Translations under genes and position numbers: made by a program | NCBI RefSeq assembly: GCF_040939125.1 | Contig: NZ_CP162495.1 | Span: 1,984,001 to 2,048,000, forward strand | Reading direction: 5' to 3' | DNA: 64,000 bases | DNA from: Clostridium sp. BJN0013 | GTDB lineage: Bacteria > Bacillota > Clostridia > Clostridiales > Clostridiaceae | In this document: piece after piece, positions 45,692 through 53,225 of the stretch | Position numbering within the stretch: position 1 is the stretch's first letter | How the letters are laid out: each line of letters opens with the position of its first letter | The notes under the pieces: generated by a model | What the model was told of the DNA's origin: nothing | The model's database searches: none | Seen by the model: the letters and a program-made list of their open reading frames with translations, nothing else

Positions 45692-47053
45692 GTGAAAAAG
45701 GATAATATTTCTATTGGCTATAGAACATTTATTTTAACTTTTACACTTATGGCTATTATAATGTGTATAATTTTTAATGTTCTTTTATTTTATGGATTGT
45801 TTATAAGTGTAATTTTTTCTTTAGGCATGTTCAAAGTATGTGGTTTTACATTTAAAGAACTTTTAATAATGATTACAAATAGTTTTATAGAATGCAAGGA
45901 ACTTTTTATCTTAATATTACTTATAGGAATAACTATTCCAATATGGTTTTCCTCGGGAATTATACCTGCTATGATGTTTTATGGATTTAATTATATAATA
46001 GGTAAAAATTTAATATTTGTAGCATTTATATTTACATCTTTAGTTTCAATTTTTATTGGTTCCGCAGTTGCCTGTATAAGTACTATAGGAATTGCATTAC
46101 TTGGCCTTGGCAAGATATTTCAAGTTCCAGACTATATTCTTCTTGGAGCCATTGTTTCAGGTGCATTTTTAGCGGATAAACTTTCCCCAATTTCAGGACT
46201 GGTAAATCTTATGATTTCTACTGTTAAGATATCCTATAAGGAAGCACTTATATCCATGCTAAGAACTATTTTACCTGCTTATATAATTGTATCTATAGTT
46301 TATTTTTATATGGGTAGAAATTACACTATAGCGCAGTATGCATTAGGTGATTTTCAAAAATCTATTGGAGAAAATTATTTTATGTCTCCCCTGCTTTTAT
46401 TGGTACCGGTTTTAATATTTTTGTTATGCTTTTTAGGAGTAAAGATGGTTAAATCCCTACTTGCAGGGGTAACTGTAGGAATAGTAATAAGTATTTTTTT
46501 TCAGAAGGTATCTTTGGTAAAAATTTTTAGTTATGTTCTGTTTGGATATAAAGGGCATACTACTTCATTGCAATTAGATAAAATATTGGTGGGAGGAGGC
46601 ATTCAGTCAATAGTTAGTATATTTTTTATAATAATGATGGCTGTTGCTTTAAGCAGTATATTTAGTGGTACTGGAATTATAAATCCTATAATAAATAAAA
46701 TGATTTCTAAAGTAGAGTGTAAAGAAGAGATTATTGTAAAAACAGGGGTTATAAGTTCTATGTTAACTATAATTTGCGATCAAAGTATGGGAATAATACT
46801 ACCAGGAGAACTGTTAAGAGATAAATATAAAAAATTGAAAATTGAAAATCATGTTTTAGCCAGGACCATATCTGATACAGGAGTTATGGTGGCACCCTTG
46901 ATACCCTGGAATGGAAATTCACTGTTTATTTTAGCACTTACAGGAGTGTCATCAATCAAATATGGGCCTTATGCATTATTGTGTTATGTTTTACCTGTAG
47001 TTGCTTTATGCCTAGTTTTTTCACAAAAAATATTTCAAGAAGAGAATTGTTAG
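45692..47053 (+). CDS. NhaC-family Na+/H+ antiporter
   Basis: 453 residues, about 11-12 membrane helices, GTG start behind AGGAAGAAGGTTCAAGG. The conserved segment FLADKLSPISGLVNLM is the NhaC-family signature usually written GDKxSPLSDTTNLA, here with Gly in place of the Asp-Thr part. Another conserved stretch is ICDQSMGIILPGELLRDKY near the C-terminal part and SDTGVMVAPLIPWN. It exchanges Na+ (or malate/lactate in some relatives) for protons across the membrane. It may be co-transcribed with the NRAMP-like gene. Confidence 0.85.
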   Translation: MKKDNISIGYRTFILTFTLMAIIMCIIFNVLLFYGLFISVIFSLGMFKVCGFTFKELLIMITNSFIECKELFILILLIGITIPIWFSSGIIPAMMFYGFNYIIGKNLIFVAFIFTSLVSIFIGSAVACISTIGIALLGLGKIFQVPDYILLGAIVSGAFLADKLSPISGLVNLMISTVKISYKEALISMLRTILPAYIIVSIVYFYMGRNYTIAQYALGDFQKSIGENYFMSPLLLLVPVLIFLLCFLGVKMVKSLLAGVTVGIVISIFFQKVSLVKIFSYVLFGYKGHTTSLQLDKILVGGGIQSIVSIFFIIMMAVALSSIFSGTGIINPIINKMISKVECKEEIIVKTGVISSMLTIICDQSMGIILPGELLRDKYKKLKIENHVLARTISDTGVMVAPLIPWNGNSLFILALTGVSSIKYGPYALLCYVLPVVALCLVFSQKIFQEENC

Positions 47054-47201
47054 ATTATAAAAAACTTAGAATTTAAGTTTTTGGTCTAATATCGGCAAAT
47101 ATTGGAATAATGCAATAAATAAGTATATTTATAGTTGCAGAAGGGTAAATCCTTATATATAATAATAAATAGGTAAATTTAAAATTACGGAGGTGTATAT
47201 T

Positions 47202-47705
47202 ATTAATAGAGTTAATAACTTAAATGAAGAAATTAAAGTAGAAAAAATTAGATTGGTAGGAGAAAAAGATAGTATTATTATAAATACTAAAGAGGCTTTA
47301 AATATAGCCAGGGAAAAGGGCTTGGATTTAGTAATGGTTTCGCCTCAGGCTAAACCACCTGTGTGTAAAATAATGAACTATAGTAAATTTGTCTATGAGC
47401 AATCTAAAAAGGCGAAGCTGGCTAAAAAGAATCAAAAAATTGTGGAGTTGAAAGAAATTAGACTGAGTGCTACTATCGAGGAAAATGATGTAGAAATTAA
47501 AGCTAATAACGCAAGAAAATTTTTAGCTAAAGGTAATAAAGTTAAGGTATCTATAAGGTTTAGGGGGAGACAAAATAATTATACAAATTTAGGTAGAAAT
47601 GTTTTGAATATATTTTTAAGCAAGGTGGAAGAGGAAGCATCTGTAGAAAGAGCTCCTAAATTAGAAGGGAATAATATGTTTATGATTCTAGCTCCTAAAA
47701 AGTAG
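47202..47705 (+). CDS. infC: Translation initiation factor IF-3, probable AUU start
   Basis: 167 residues from ATT at 47202. IF-3 keeps the 30S subunit free and checks the start codon. Both domains are present: the N-terminal part (INRVNNLNEEIKVEKIRLVG) with the linker KLAKKNQKIVELKEIRLS, and the C-terminal domain (FLAKGNKVKVSIRFRGR ... NMFMILAPKK). The strong GGAGG at 47189-47193 is eight bases from this ATT; the GTG at 47193 lies inside the RBS and is not credible, and no ATG is available. An AUU start is the classic self-regulation of infC. Unusually, rpmI and rplT, which normally follow infC, are absent; a terminator and the feo operon follow instead. It may be a second infC paralogue. 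Confidence 0.92.
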   Translation: MNRVNNLNEEIKVEKIRLVGEKDSIIINTKEALNIAREKGLDLVMVSPQAKPPVCKIMNYSKFVYEQSKKAKLAKKNQKIVELKEIRLSATIEENDVEIKANNARKFLAKGNKVKVSIRFRGRQNNYTNLGRNVLNIFLSKVEEEASVERAPKLEGNNMFMILAPKK

Positions 47706-47730
47706 TATGTCTAATAAAAATATAAAAAGT

Positions 47731-47772
47731 TCTATCAGGGCTTGACGAATTAAGTCCTGATTTTATTTTTTT
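47731..47772 (+). terminator. Terminator after infC
   Basis: ATCAGGGCTT pairs with AAGTCCTGAT, followed by TTTATTTTTTTG. Confidence 0.82.
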
Positions 47773-47802
47773 GCAAAAAATACAACAATTTTGTATACAA
47801 TG

Positions 47803-47831
47803 TTTACAAAAAAAATTTAGTGTATTATAAT
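47803..47831 (+). promoter_or_regulatory. Promoter of the feo operon
   Basis: TTTACA, 17 bases, TATAAT. The Fur-like box begins at the last base of the -10 hexamer. Confidence 0.8.
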
Positions 47832-47864
47832 GATAATGATGAATGATATTGAATGTCATTATCG
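47831..47864. promoter_or_regulatory. Fur-like iron box over the feo start site
   Basis: TGATAATGAT and GTCATTATC face each other across 15 bases containing another half-site (GAATGATATTGAAT). GATAATGAT repeats are the classic Fur binding pattern. Binding of Fur-Fe2+ here would block the -10 box and start site. Confidence 0.72.
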
Positions 47865-47973
47865 TAAATTTGATTAAAGTAAGTTTAGTTGCTACATAAA
47901 TAATGGTTTATAGGGTAAATGATTTTGATAAATACATAATTTTTGTAGAATTTGTGGAAGAGGAGGAAGTATA

Positions 47974-48186
47974 ATGATACCTATTACAATGATAAAAGTA
48001 GGAGAAACAGGCAGTATTAAAAATATTTTAGGTAATGATGATACCCGTCGCCATCTGGAGCATCTTGGGTTTGTTCTTGGAGAAGATGTAACTGTAGTGG
48101 CTGAAATAGCTGGAGATATTATTGTAAATGTAAAAGATGCTCGTATTGCCTTAAATAAATCTATGGCAAAGAGGATTATTGTATAG
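47974..48186 (+). CDS. feoA: FeoA-domain protein 1
   Basis: 70 residues, a single FeoA (SH3-like) domain: MIPITMIKVGETGSIKNILGN, then the conserved HLEHLGFVLGEDVTVV and a C-terminal IALNKSMAKRIIV. FeoA is a small cytoplasmic partner of the ferrous iron transporter FeoB. RBS AGAGGAGG precedes the ATG. Transcription probably starts about 130 bases upstream at the Fur-controlled promoter. A second, different FeoA follows 30 bases later. Confidence 0.92.
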   Translation: MIPITMIKVGETGSIKNILGNDDTRRHLEHLGFVLGEDVTVVAEIAGDIIVNVKDARIALNKSMAKRIIV

Positions 48187-48216
48187 TATATTCACAAATA
48201 GAAAGGGGATAAGTAT

Positions 48217-48438
48217 ATGAAGACGTTGAAAGACATCAAATGTGGTGAGACAGTTACTGTTGTTAAGGTACATGGAAAGGGTGCCATTAAAAGAAGATTT
48301 ATGGACATGGGCTTGACTAAAGGTGCTGAAATTTATGTGCGTAAGGTAGCTCCCTTTGGAGATCCAGTAGAAATTAATGTAAAAGGCTATGAGCTCAGTC
48401 TGAGAAAAGAAGAGGCCTTAATAGTAGAAGTTAGTTAG
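48217..48438 (+). CDS. feoA: FeoA-domain protein 2
   Basis: 73 residues, second FeoA domain protein: LKDIKCGETVTVVKVHGKGAIKRRFMDMGLTKGAEIYVRKVAPFGDPVEINVKGYELSLRKEEA contains the RRLxDMGLxxG and PFGDPxEIxxxGYxLxLR patterns that are more standard than those of the first copy. Two tandem feoA genes before feoB are common in clostridia. RBS AAAGGGG precedes the ATG; feoB starts 60 bases after the stop. Confidence 0.93.
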   Translation: MKTLKDIKCGETVTVVKVHGKGAIKRRFMDMGLTKGAEIYVRKVAPFGDPVEINVKGYELSLRKEEALIVEVS

Positions 48439-48498
48439 ATTAACACTTAACTAAGAACTATAAATTTTAAATATTGACACCAATTAGGAGGGATGTAA

Positions 48499-50646
48499 AT
48501 GTCAATTAAAATTGCTCTTGCTGGTAATCCAAATAGCGGTAAGACAACTATGTTCAATAATTTAACGGGCAGTTCACAGTATGTGGGCAATTGGCCAGGT
48601 GTTACTGTGGAAAAGAAAGAGGGTAAGCTTAAAGGCCATAAAGATGTTATTATTCAAGATTTACCCGGTATCTATTCTCTTTCTCCCTATACTCTGGAGG
48701 AAGTGGTTTCAAGGAATTATTTAATTAATGAAAAACCAGATTGTATTATTAATATTGTTGATGGCACTAATATTGAAAGAAACCTATATCTCACTACGCA
48801 ACTTATGGAAATTGGCGTACCTGTGGTTATGGCTGTAAATATGATTGATATGGTTCGTAAAAATGGAGATACCATAGATATAAAGAAATTAGGAGAAGCC
48901 ATTGGTTGTGAAGTTCTTGAAACATCTGCAACAAAGGGTATTGGTTCTAAGGAAATAGCGGAAAAAGCAATAGAGCTTGCTAAAATGAAAGCTGTTTCTT
49001 CTCCAGGTCATACTTTTTCAAAGACAGTAGAAAATGCTCTATTAGAAATTCAAGATATTGTTAAGGATAATTTAAATGGCCTAAATGCCCGTTGGCTTGC
49101 TATAAAATTATTTGAGCGGGATGAGAAAATTGAAGAACAGATAACTCTTTCAGATGATATAAAAGAACGCATAGAGAATATTATAGATGAGTGTGAGACA
49201 AAATTTGATGATGATAGTGAAAGTATTATTACAGATGAGAGATATTCTTATATAGGCAAAGTTGTAAAACAAGCTGTTCATAAGAAGAATAGAAATAAGT
49301 TAACAGTTTCTGATAGGATTGACAAGATTGTAACCAACCGTATTTTGGCCTTACCTATTTTTGCAGTTGTTATGTTCCTTGTTTATTATCTTTCTATTTC
49401 AACAATAGGATCATGGATGACCGACTGGGTAAATGATGTCTTGTTTACTGATATTGTACCTAATGCAGTGAAAGGTTTTCTAACAGCTATTGGCACTGCT
49501 GAATGGTTGAATTCCCTTATTTTAGATGGTATTGTTGCCGGTGTAGGTGCCGTACTTGGCTTTGTGCCTCAAATGATGGTATTATTCTTATGTCTTGCTT
49601 TACTAGAGGACTGTGGTTATATGGCACGTATTGCATTTATTATGGATAGACTATTTAGAAAGTTTGGACTGTCAGGTAAATCTTTTATTCCAATTCTTGT
49701 GGGAACAGGCTGTGGTGTTCCAGGCATTATGGCAAGTAGAACCATTGAAAATGAACTTGATAGGAGAATGACAATTATGGTCACTACTTTTATACCTTGT
49801 GGAGCTAAGTTACCTATCATTGCCTTAATTGCAGGGGCTTTGTTTCCAGGCTCTACGTGGGTTGCACCTTCTGCATATTTCTTAGGAATTGCAGCTATTA
49901 TTGTTTCAGGTATTATGCTGAAAAAGACAAGGATTTTTTCTGGAGATCCGGCTCCTTTTGTAATGGAACTTCCGGTATATCATGTACCAGGTGCTAAAGG
50001 TGTTCTTATTCATACATGGGAGCGTTCAAAAGCATTTGTTAAGAAAGCAGGAACTGTAATACTTCTTGCTACTATCGGCGTTTGGTTATTAAGCTCATTT
50101 AGCTGGACTTTTAAAATGGTGGATATAGAACAATCCATACTTGCTAGTATAGGAAATGTAATTGCACCTTTGTTTGCTCCACTTGGATGGGATAACTGGA
50201 AAGCTGCTGTGGCTTCAATAACTGGATTAATAGCAAAAGAAAATGTTGTGGGAACTTTTGGTATTTTATATGGTTTTGCTGATGCGGGTGAAAATGGAGC
50301 GCAGGTTTGGGGGACTCTTCGATCGGCATTTACCCCTCTTTCAGCATATACATTCCTTATATTTAATTTATTATGTGCTCCTTGTTTTGCTGCCATAGGT
50401 GCTGTTCGTAATGAAATGGCTTCGGCAAAATGGACATGGGGTACTATTGGCTATCAGACCGTATTTGCCTATGTTATTGCATTGATTGTATATCAATTAG
50501 GTTCATTATTTACAGGTGGAGGTTTTGGCATAGGTACAGTTGTTGCTATTGCTTTAGTTTGTGTATTGATTTACCTCTTATTTAGAAAACCTGTTAAGGT
50601 TAATAATAAAGTTAGTGATTCTAAAAAACAGGAGGCGGTGGTATAA
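48499..50646 (+). CDS. feoB: Ferrous iron transporter FeoB
   Basis: 715 residues. The N-terminal GTPase domain has the G1 motif GNPNSGKTT (9-17), the G3 DLPG (54-57) and the G4 NMID, followed by a helical spacer. The C-terminal membrane domain has two Gate regions (KSFIPILVGTGCGVPGIMASR and the later LCAPCFAAIGAVRNE) with the conserved cysteines. It imports Fe2+ under anoxic, iron-poor conditions. RBS AGGAGGG precedes the ATG. A tiny Cys-rich membrane protein gene begins one base after the stop. Confidence 0.96.
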   Translation: MSIKIALAGNPNSGKTTMFNNLTGSSQYVGNWPGVTVEKKEGKLKGHKDVIIQDLPGIYSLSPYTLEEVVSRNYLINEKPDCIINIVDGTNIERNLYLTTQLMEIGVPVVMAVNMIDMVRKNGDTIDIKKLGEAIGCEVLETSATKGIGSKEIAEKAIELAKMKAVSSPGHTFSKTVENALLEIQDIVKDNLNGLNARWLAIKLFERDEKIEEQITLSDDIKERIENIIDECETKFDDDSESIITDERYSYIGKVVKQAVHKKNRNKLTVSDRIDKIVTNRILALPIFAVVMFLVYYLSISTIGSWMTDWVNDVLFTDIVPNAVKGFLTAIGTAEWLNSLILDGIVAGVGAVLGFVPQMMVLFLCLALLEDCGYMARIAFIMDRLFRKFGLSGKSFIPILVGTGCGVPGIMASRTIENELDRRMTIMVTTFIPCGAKLPIIALIAGALFPGSTWVAPSAYFLGIAAIIVSGIMLKKTRIFSGDPAPFVMELPVYHVPGAKGVLIHTWERSKAFVKKAGTVILLATIGVWLLSSFSWTFKMVDIEQSILASIGNVIAPLFAPLGWDNWKAAVASITGLIAKENVVGTFGILYGFADAGENGAQVWGTLRSAFTPLSAYTFLIFNLLCAPCFAAIGAVRNEMASAKWTWGTIGYQTVFAYVIALIVYQLGSLFTGGGFGIGTVVAIALVCVLIYLLFRKPVKVNNKVSDSKKQEAVV

Positions 50647-50647
50647 T

Positions 50648-50782
50648 ATGTCTACTGTCATAGTTGGAGTAATTTTATTTGGCATAATAGCATTTGCTGG
50701 ATATAAAACTTATAAGTCTCACAAAGGAGGCAGCGGTTGTGGCTGTGGTTGCTCTGGCTGCGATAAATCTGAAGAACATTAA
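50648..50782 (+). CDS. FeoB-associated Cys-rich membrane protein
   Basis: 44 residues: one membrane helix at the N-terminus (VIVGVILFGIIAFAGY), a basic patch KTYKSHKGG, then GCGCGCSGC and an acidic end. This matches the small FeoB-associated Cys-rich membrane proteins that lie directly downstream of feoB in Firmicutes. The Cys cluster presumably binds iron or a cluster near the transporter. The RBS GGAGGCGG lies within the end of feoB. It is too short for normal ORF cut-offs. Confidence 0.88.
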   Translation: MSTVIVGVILFGIIAFAGYKTYKSHKGGSGCGCGCSGCDKSEEH

Positions 50783-50827
50783 AATACAAAAACAGCTTGG
50801 TGTTGTGCCAAGTTGTTTTTGTATTTT
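50781..50827 (+). terminator. Terminator of the feo operon
   Basis: AAAATACAAAAACAGCTTGG pairs with CCAAGTTGTTTTTGTATTTT around a 7-base loop; it overlaps the stop codon of the small Cys-rich gene. Confidence 0.9.
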
Positions 50828-50985
50828 AAAACTGAAATTAAATTATTATATTTAATAAAAACATAACAATTTTATGTACCATGTTATATTTATTATTGAT
50901 AGTAAAATTTAATATCATTACATAACAATTAATATACCGTAAGAATTTTAAAACGGTAAATTTGAGAGTGTTATTATCATATTAA

Positions 50986-51031
50986 TAAAAACGGCGGTAG
51001 GAAATTGATGTATTTTCTATTGCTGTTTTTG
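50986..51031. terminator. Terminator-like hairpin
   Basis: AAAAACGGCGGTAGGAAAT pairs with ATTTTCTATTGCTGTTTTT (with some G-U pairs on the plus strand). It lies in the 290-base gap between the feo operon and the group II intron and has no adjacent gene; the rest of the gap is AT-rich and empty. Confidence 0.55.
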
Positions 51032-51119
51032 TTTTATTATAATTAAAAACATTATCTAAAATCGAGTAAATAAAATGTCAGAAACTCTTCAGGTATTTGG
51101 GGTAATGGGAGGAATCGTG

Positions 51120-51803
51120 GTGCGTCCCGACAGGGCGCATATTCTAGCAGGTGGAAATCCTGTCAAGGTAAGATTTAGCAAATCGCCTTGTATCGAGTCT
51201 TGGAGGTGTTGCGGTAACGTAACATTTTAAGCGTAGACAGAAAGCTAGCGAGGTAGAATTGACTGGGTGGTAATCCAGCAGTGAATGGGATTGAGCTTCG
51301 AAAACTTCTTGATGATGTGGCAGAAACGGTCACGGACGTGGAAAGCAATATTTGTTTGTGCGATAAAGCGAGTGCAAATAAACACATCCGGGGTCAGAGA
51401 CCCTACCTAGCTAAGTATTGAGAATATGAGGAAACTCGGGGAGATCCTGAAAAGATTGAATAACACTGCATCTCCAGGTATTGATAAAGAAAGTTATAAA
51501 GTACATTTGGATGAAAATGTGAGTAATTTGCTAATCAAATTAAAGAAAGGTTGGTACAGACCTCAGCCAATAAAAAGACAGTATATACCTAAAGCAGGAA
51601 GTGATAAAATGAGATCACTTGGTATTCCTGTTTTAGAAGATAAAATAGTGCAAGGTGCTTTAGTTATTATTCTACAAAGTATTTATGAAGAAGATTTTCT
51701 TCCTATATCATTTGGGTTCAGACCCAATAAAAGTTGCCACGATGCATTGAAAAATCTAAGCAATGACATAATGAAGAAAAAAGTTTACAAAGGTAGTAGT
51801 TAA
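51120..51803 (+). mobile_element. Group II intron, 3'-truncated
   Basis: The 5' end GTGCGTCCCGACAGGGCGCA is characteristic of bacterial group II introns. The following 300 bases have the expected ribozyme-type sequence, including AGCAGTGAATGGGATTGAGC and GGGGTCAGAGACCCTACC, and lead into the reverse transcriptase frame. The intron ends abruptly near 51803, so the rest of the RT, the maturase and domains V and VI are gone. It cannot splice or move by itself. The deletion joins it to a Tn3 transposase fragment. Confidence 0.88.
51426..51803 (+). pseudogene. Group II intron reverse transcriptase/maturase, N-terminal fragment
   Basis: 125 codons matching the start of intron-encoded proteins: NNTASPGIDKESYK, GWYRPQPIKRQYIPKAGSDKMRSLGIPVLEDKIVQGAL (RT blocks 0-1) and FGFRPNKSCHDALKNL (block 2). 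The frame then ends in YKGSS and a stop at the junction. The YADD catalytic block and everything after it are missing. The translation may originally start further upstream. Non-functional fragment. Confidence 0.9.
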
Positions 51804-52057
51804 ACACTGTAATAGAAATCTTCCACTAGGTCCAATATGGGAAAAAGTAAAAGATGAAGACTTAATACTGAAAGTTCTTGATCTTCAATTCTATTTGTTG
51901 ATATTTCACCACTTTTACCATAAAAAATGAATGAATTAGCTGAGTTCCAATTTTCAACTACATTAAGTCCTTCATGTATCTCTATTCTCAATTCTTCTGA
52001 ATTAAGGTATCCATCAACAGCTAAACTATATCCAAATTCATAATCTATAGCTGCCTT
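51800..52057 (-). pseudogene. Tn3-family transposase fragment
   Basis: On the minus strand about 84 codons match the C-terminal catalytic part of Tn3 Tnp[52 protein letters not shown]. The fragment lacks the rest of the ~980-residue protein; its left end is fused to the group II intron, and no start codon is present. A Tn3-type terminal repeat lies 560 bases to the right. Confidence 0.85.
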
Positions 52058-52492
52058 TTAATTTTTTATAGAAGAATAAAAATTATTTAAAAAATCTATA
52101 ATATTATTTTTTGACACATACCATTTACTTGATAATACATTATTTTTACTATCACATGATGTAATATATATTTTGTTAGAAAATATAATTAAAGTTTGAT
52201 AAGCTATTTTTGATGATGGTTTATTTACTATTTTTATTGAATATATATTACCCTCTAAATTATTTTCTGAATCATTTATTTCTGTTAAATTTAAAGAATT
52301 TAAAAATTTTAAGATAGTGTTTTTATCAGTACTATTTATAGATTTCATTTCACCTAATTTATATATGTAAATGGTATCTATATTTTTACTTAAAAAATTC
52401 TTGGTCGTATTATTTCTATTTATATACATTAAGCATAATAAAATACAAATTATTATACTTAATAAAAAAATTAAAATATATATTTTTTTCAT
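52058..52492 (-). CDS. Membrane-anchored hypothetical protein inside the Tn3 remnant
   Basis: 144 residues from the ATG at 52492 (weak RBS GATAGGTG); the frame extends 26 codons upstream, but the signal-like start MKKIYILIFLLSIIICILL fits better here. One N-terminal membrane helix, then an external domain with regular strands (IYIYKLGEMKSI, IYSIKIVN, TLIIFSNKIYI, KWYVSKNNIIDFLNNFY). The family is not recognised. It lies between the Tn3 transposase fragment and the Tn3 terminal repeat, so it is probably a passenger of that transposon. Confidence 0.6.
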   Translation of the reverse strand: MKKIYILIFLLSIIICILLCLMYINRNNTTKNFLSKNIDTIYIYKLGEMKSINSTDKNTILKFLNSLNLTEINDSENNLEGNIYSIKIVNKPSSKIAYQTLIIFSNKIYITSCDSKNNVLSSKWYVSKNNIIDFLNNFYSSIKN

Positions 52493-52612
52493 ATATACAC
52501 CTATCAAATAAAATTTTATCATTAGAGGCAATACAAGCCGCCTTGTCATATACTGAAAAGCATATACCATAAAGTAACTAGTAAGCGTTTATTTTATCCA
52601 ATTTATTGAAGA

Positions 52613-52650
52613 TACTTTACACTTCATAACACAGCTGCTGGTATTAACCC
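52613..52650 (-). repeat. Tn3-family terminal inverted repeat (right end)
   Basis: Read on the minus strand from 52650 it begins GGGTTAATACCAGCAGCTG and has the 38-base length of Tn3 ends. The 66 bases 52585-52650 match the reverse complement of 56430-56495 at 62 positions by hand count. It marks the right end of the transposon whose transposase fragment lies at 51800-52057. Confidence 0.72.
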
Positions 52651-52686
52651 TATTAGGAGTACCTACAACGAAAATCTTTTTACATA

Positions 52687-52851
52687 CTAGTTTATATAGA
52701 AAATATAAACCCATATAAAATGTTTCAAACTATACCTATGTCCATTTTTATGTTCTTTTTTAACCATAACTATTTGAAATATAATACAAAAAAATATTAA
52801 ACATATATATTCATAAAACAGTGATTTAATAGCTGTAACAAGCATAAACAT
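52687..52851 (-). pseudogene. VanZ-like membrane protein, truncated
   Basis: 54 codons with an RBS (TTGGAGATGAA) and ATG. The protein starts MFMLVTAIKSLFYEYICLIF, then VKKEHKNGHRYSLKHFIWVYIF. This resembles the first helix and a half of VanZ-family membrane proteins and then stops, about 35 bases before the Tn3 end. The likely reading is a gene cut by the transposon insertion and finished at a chance stop. Recognition is tentative. Confidence 0.45.
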
Positions 52852-53225
52852 TTCATCTCCAATCATTATAATTTTTAACTTTATAAAATATAACGATTTT
52901 AAAACATAAAATACTTCATAAAATGAATAGATTCGTATTCGGATTTTGAGCTTATAAAAACTAACACCATAAAATGTATACCTTAAATGGTGTTAGATGC
53001 TAAAGTTGCTCAATTTCCGAAACGAATTATAGGACGAAGCCACGGGGCAGTTACTATGGGGTTTCAATATCCCTCACATATCCTTAAGTTTAATATTTTC
53101 TTATATTTTAGCACAGAATTTAGAGTAAAACTGTAAGATACCCCTACAATTGTTGAATTTTCACTTAATCACATATGTACTTTCCCCCTCCCCATAGTTA
53201 ATAAACTAATAACAATTTCCATAAT
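52852..53225. other. Gap left of the IS91-type gene, probable element end
   Basis: No gene. It contains a hairpin CTAACACCAT / ATGGTGTTAG (about 52963-53000) and a GC-richer patch (GAAGCCACGGGGCAG, 53035-53050), unlike the AT-rich surroundings. IS91-family elements end in such conserved non-repeated sequences and hairpins, so this may be the terminus of the element; the exact border cannot be drawn. Confidence 0.35.

Noticed and set aside
51095-51110. GGGGTAAT just before the group II intron as a left Tn3 end
   Set aside because: Only eight bases match the Tn3 repeat and the rest diverges; chance cannot be excluded.
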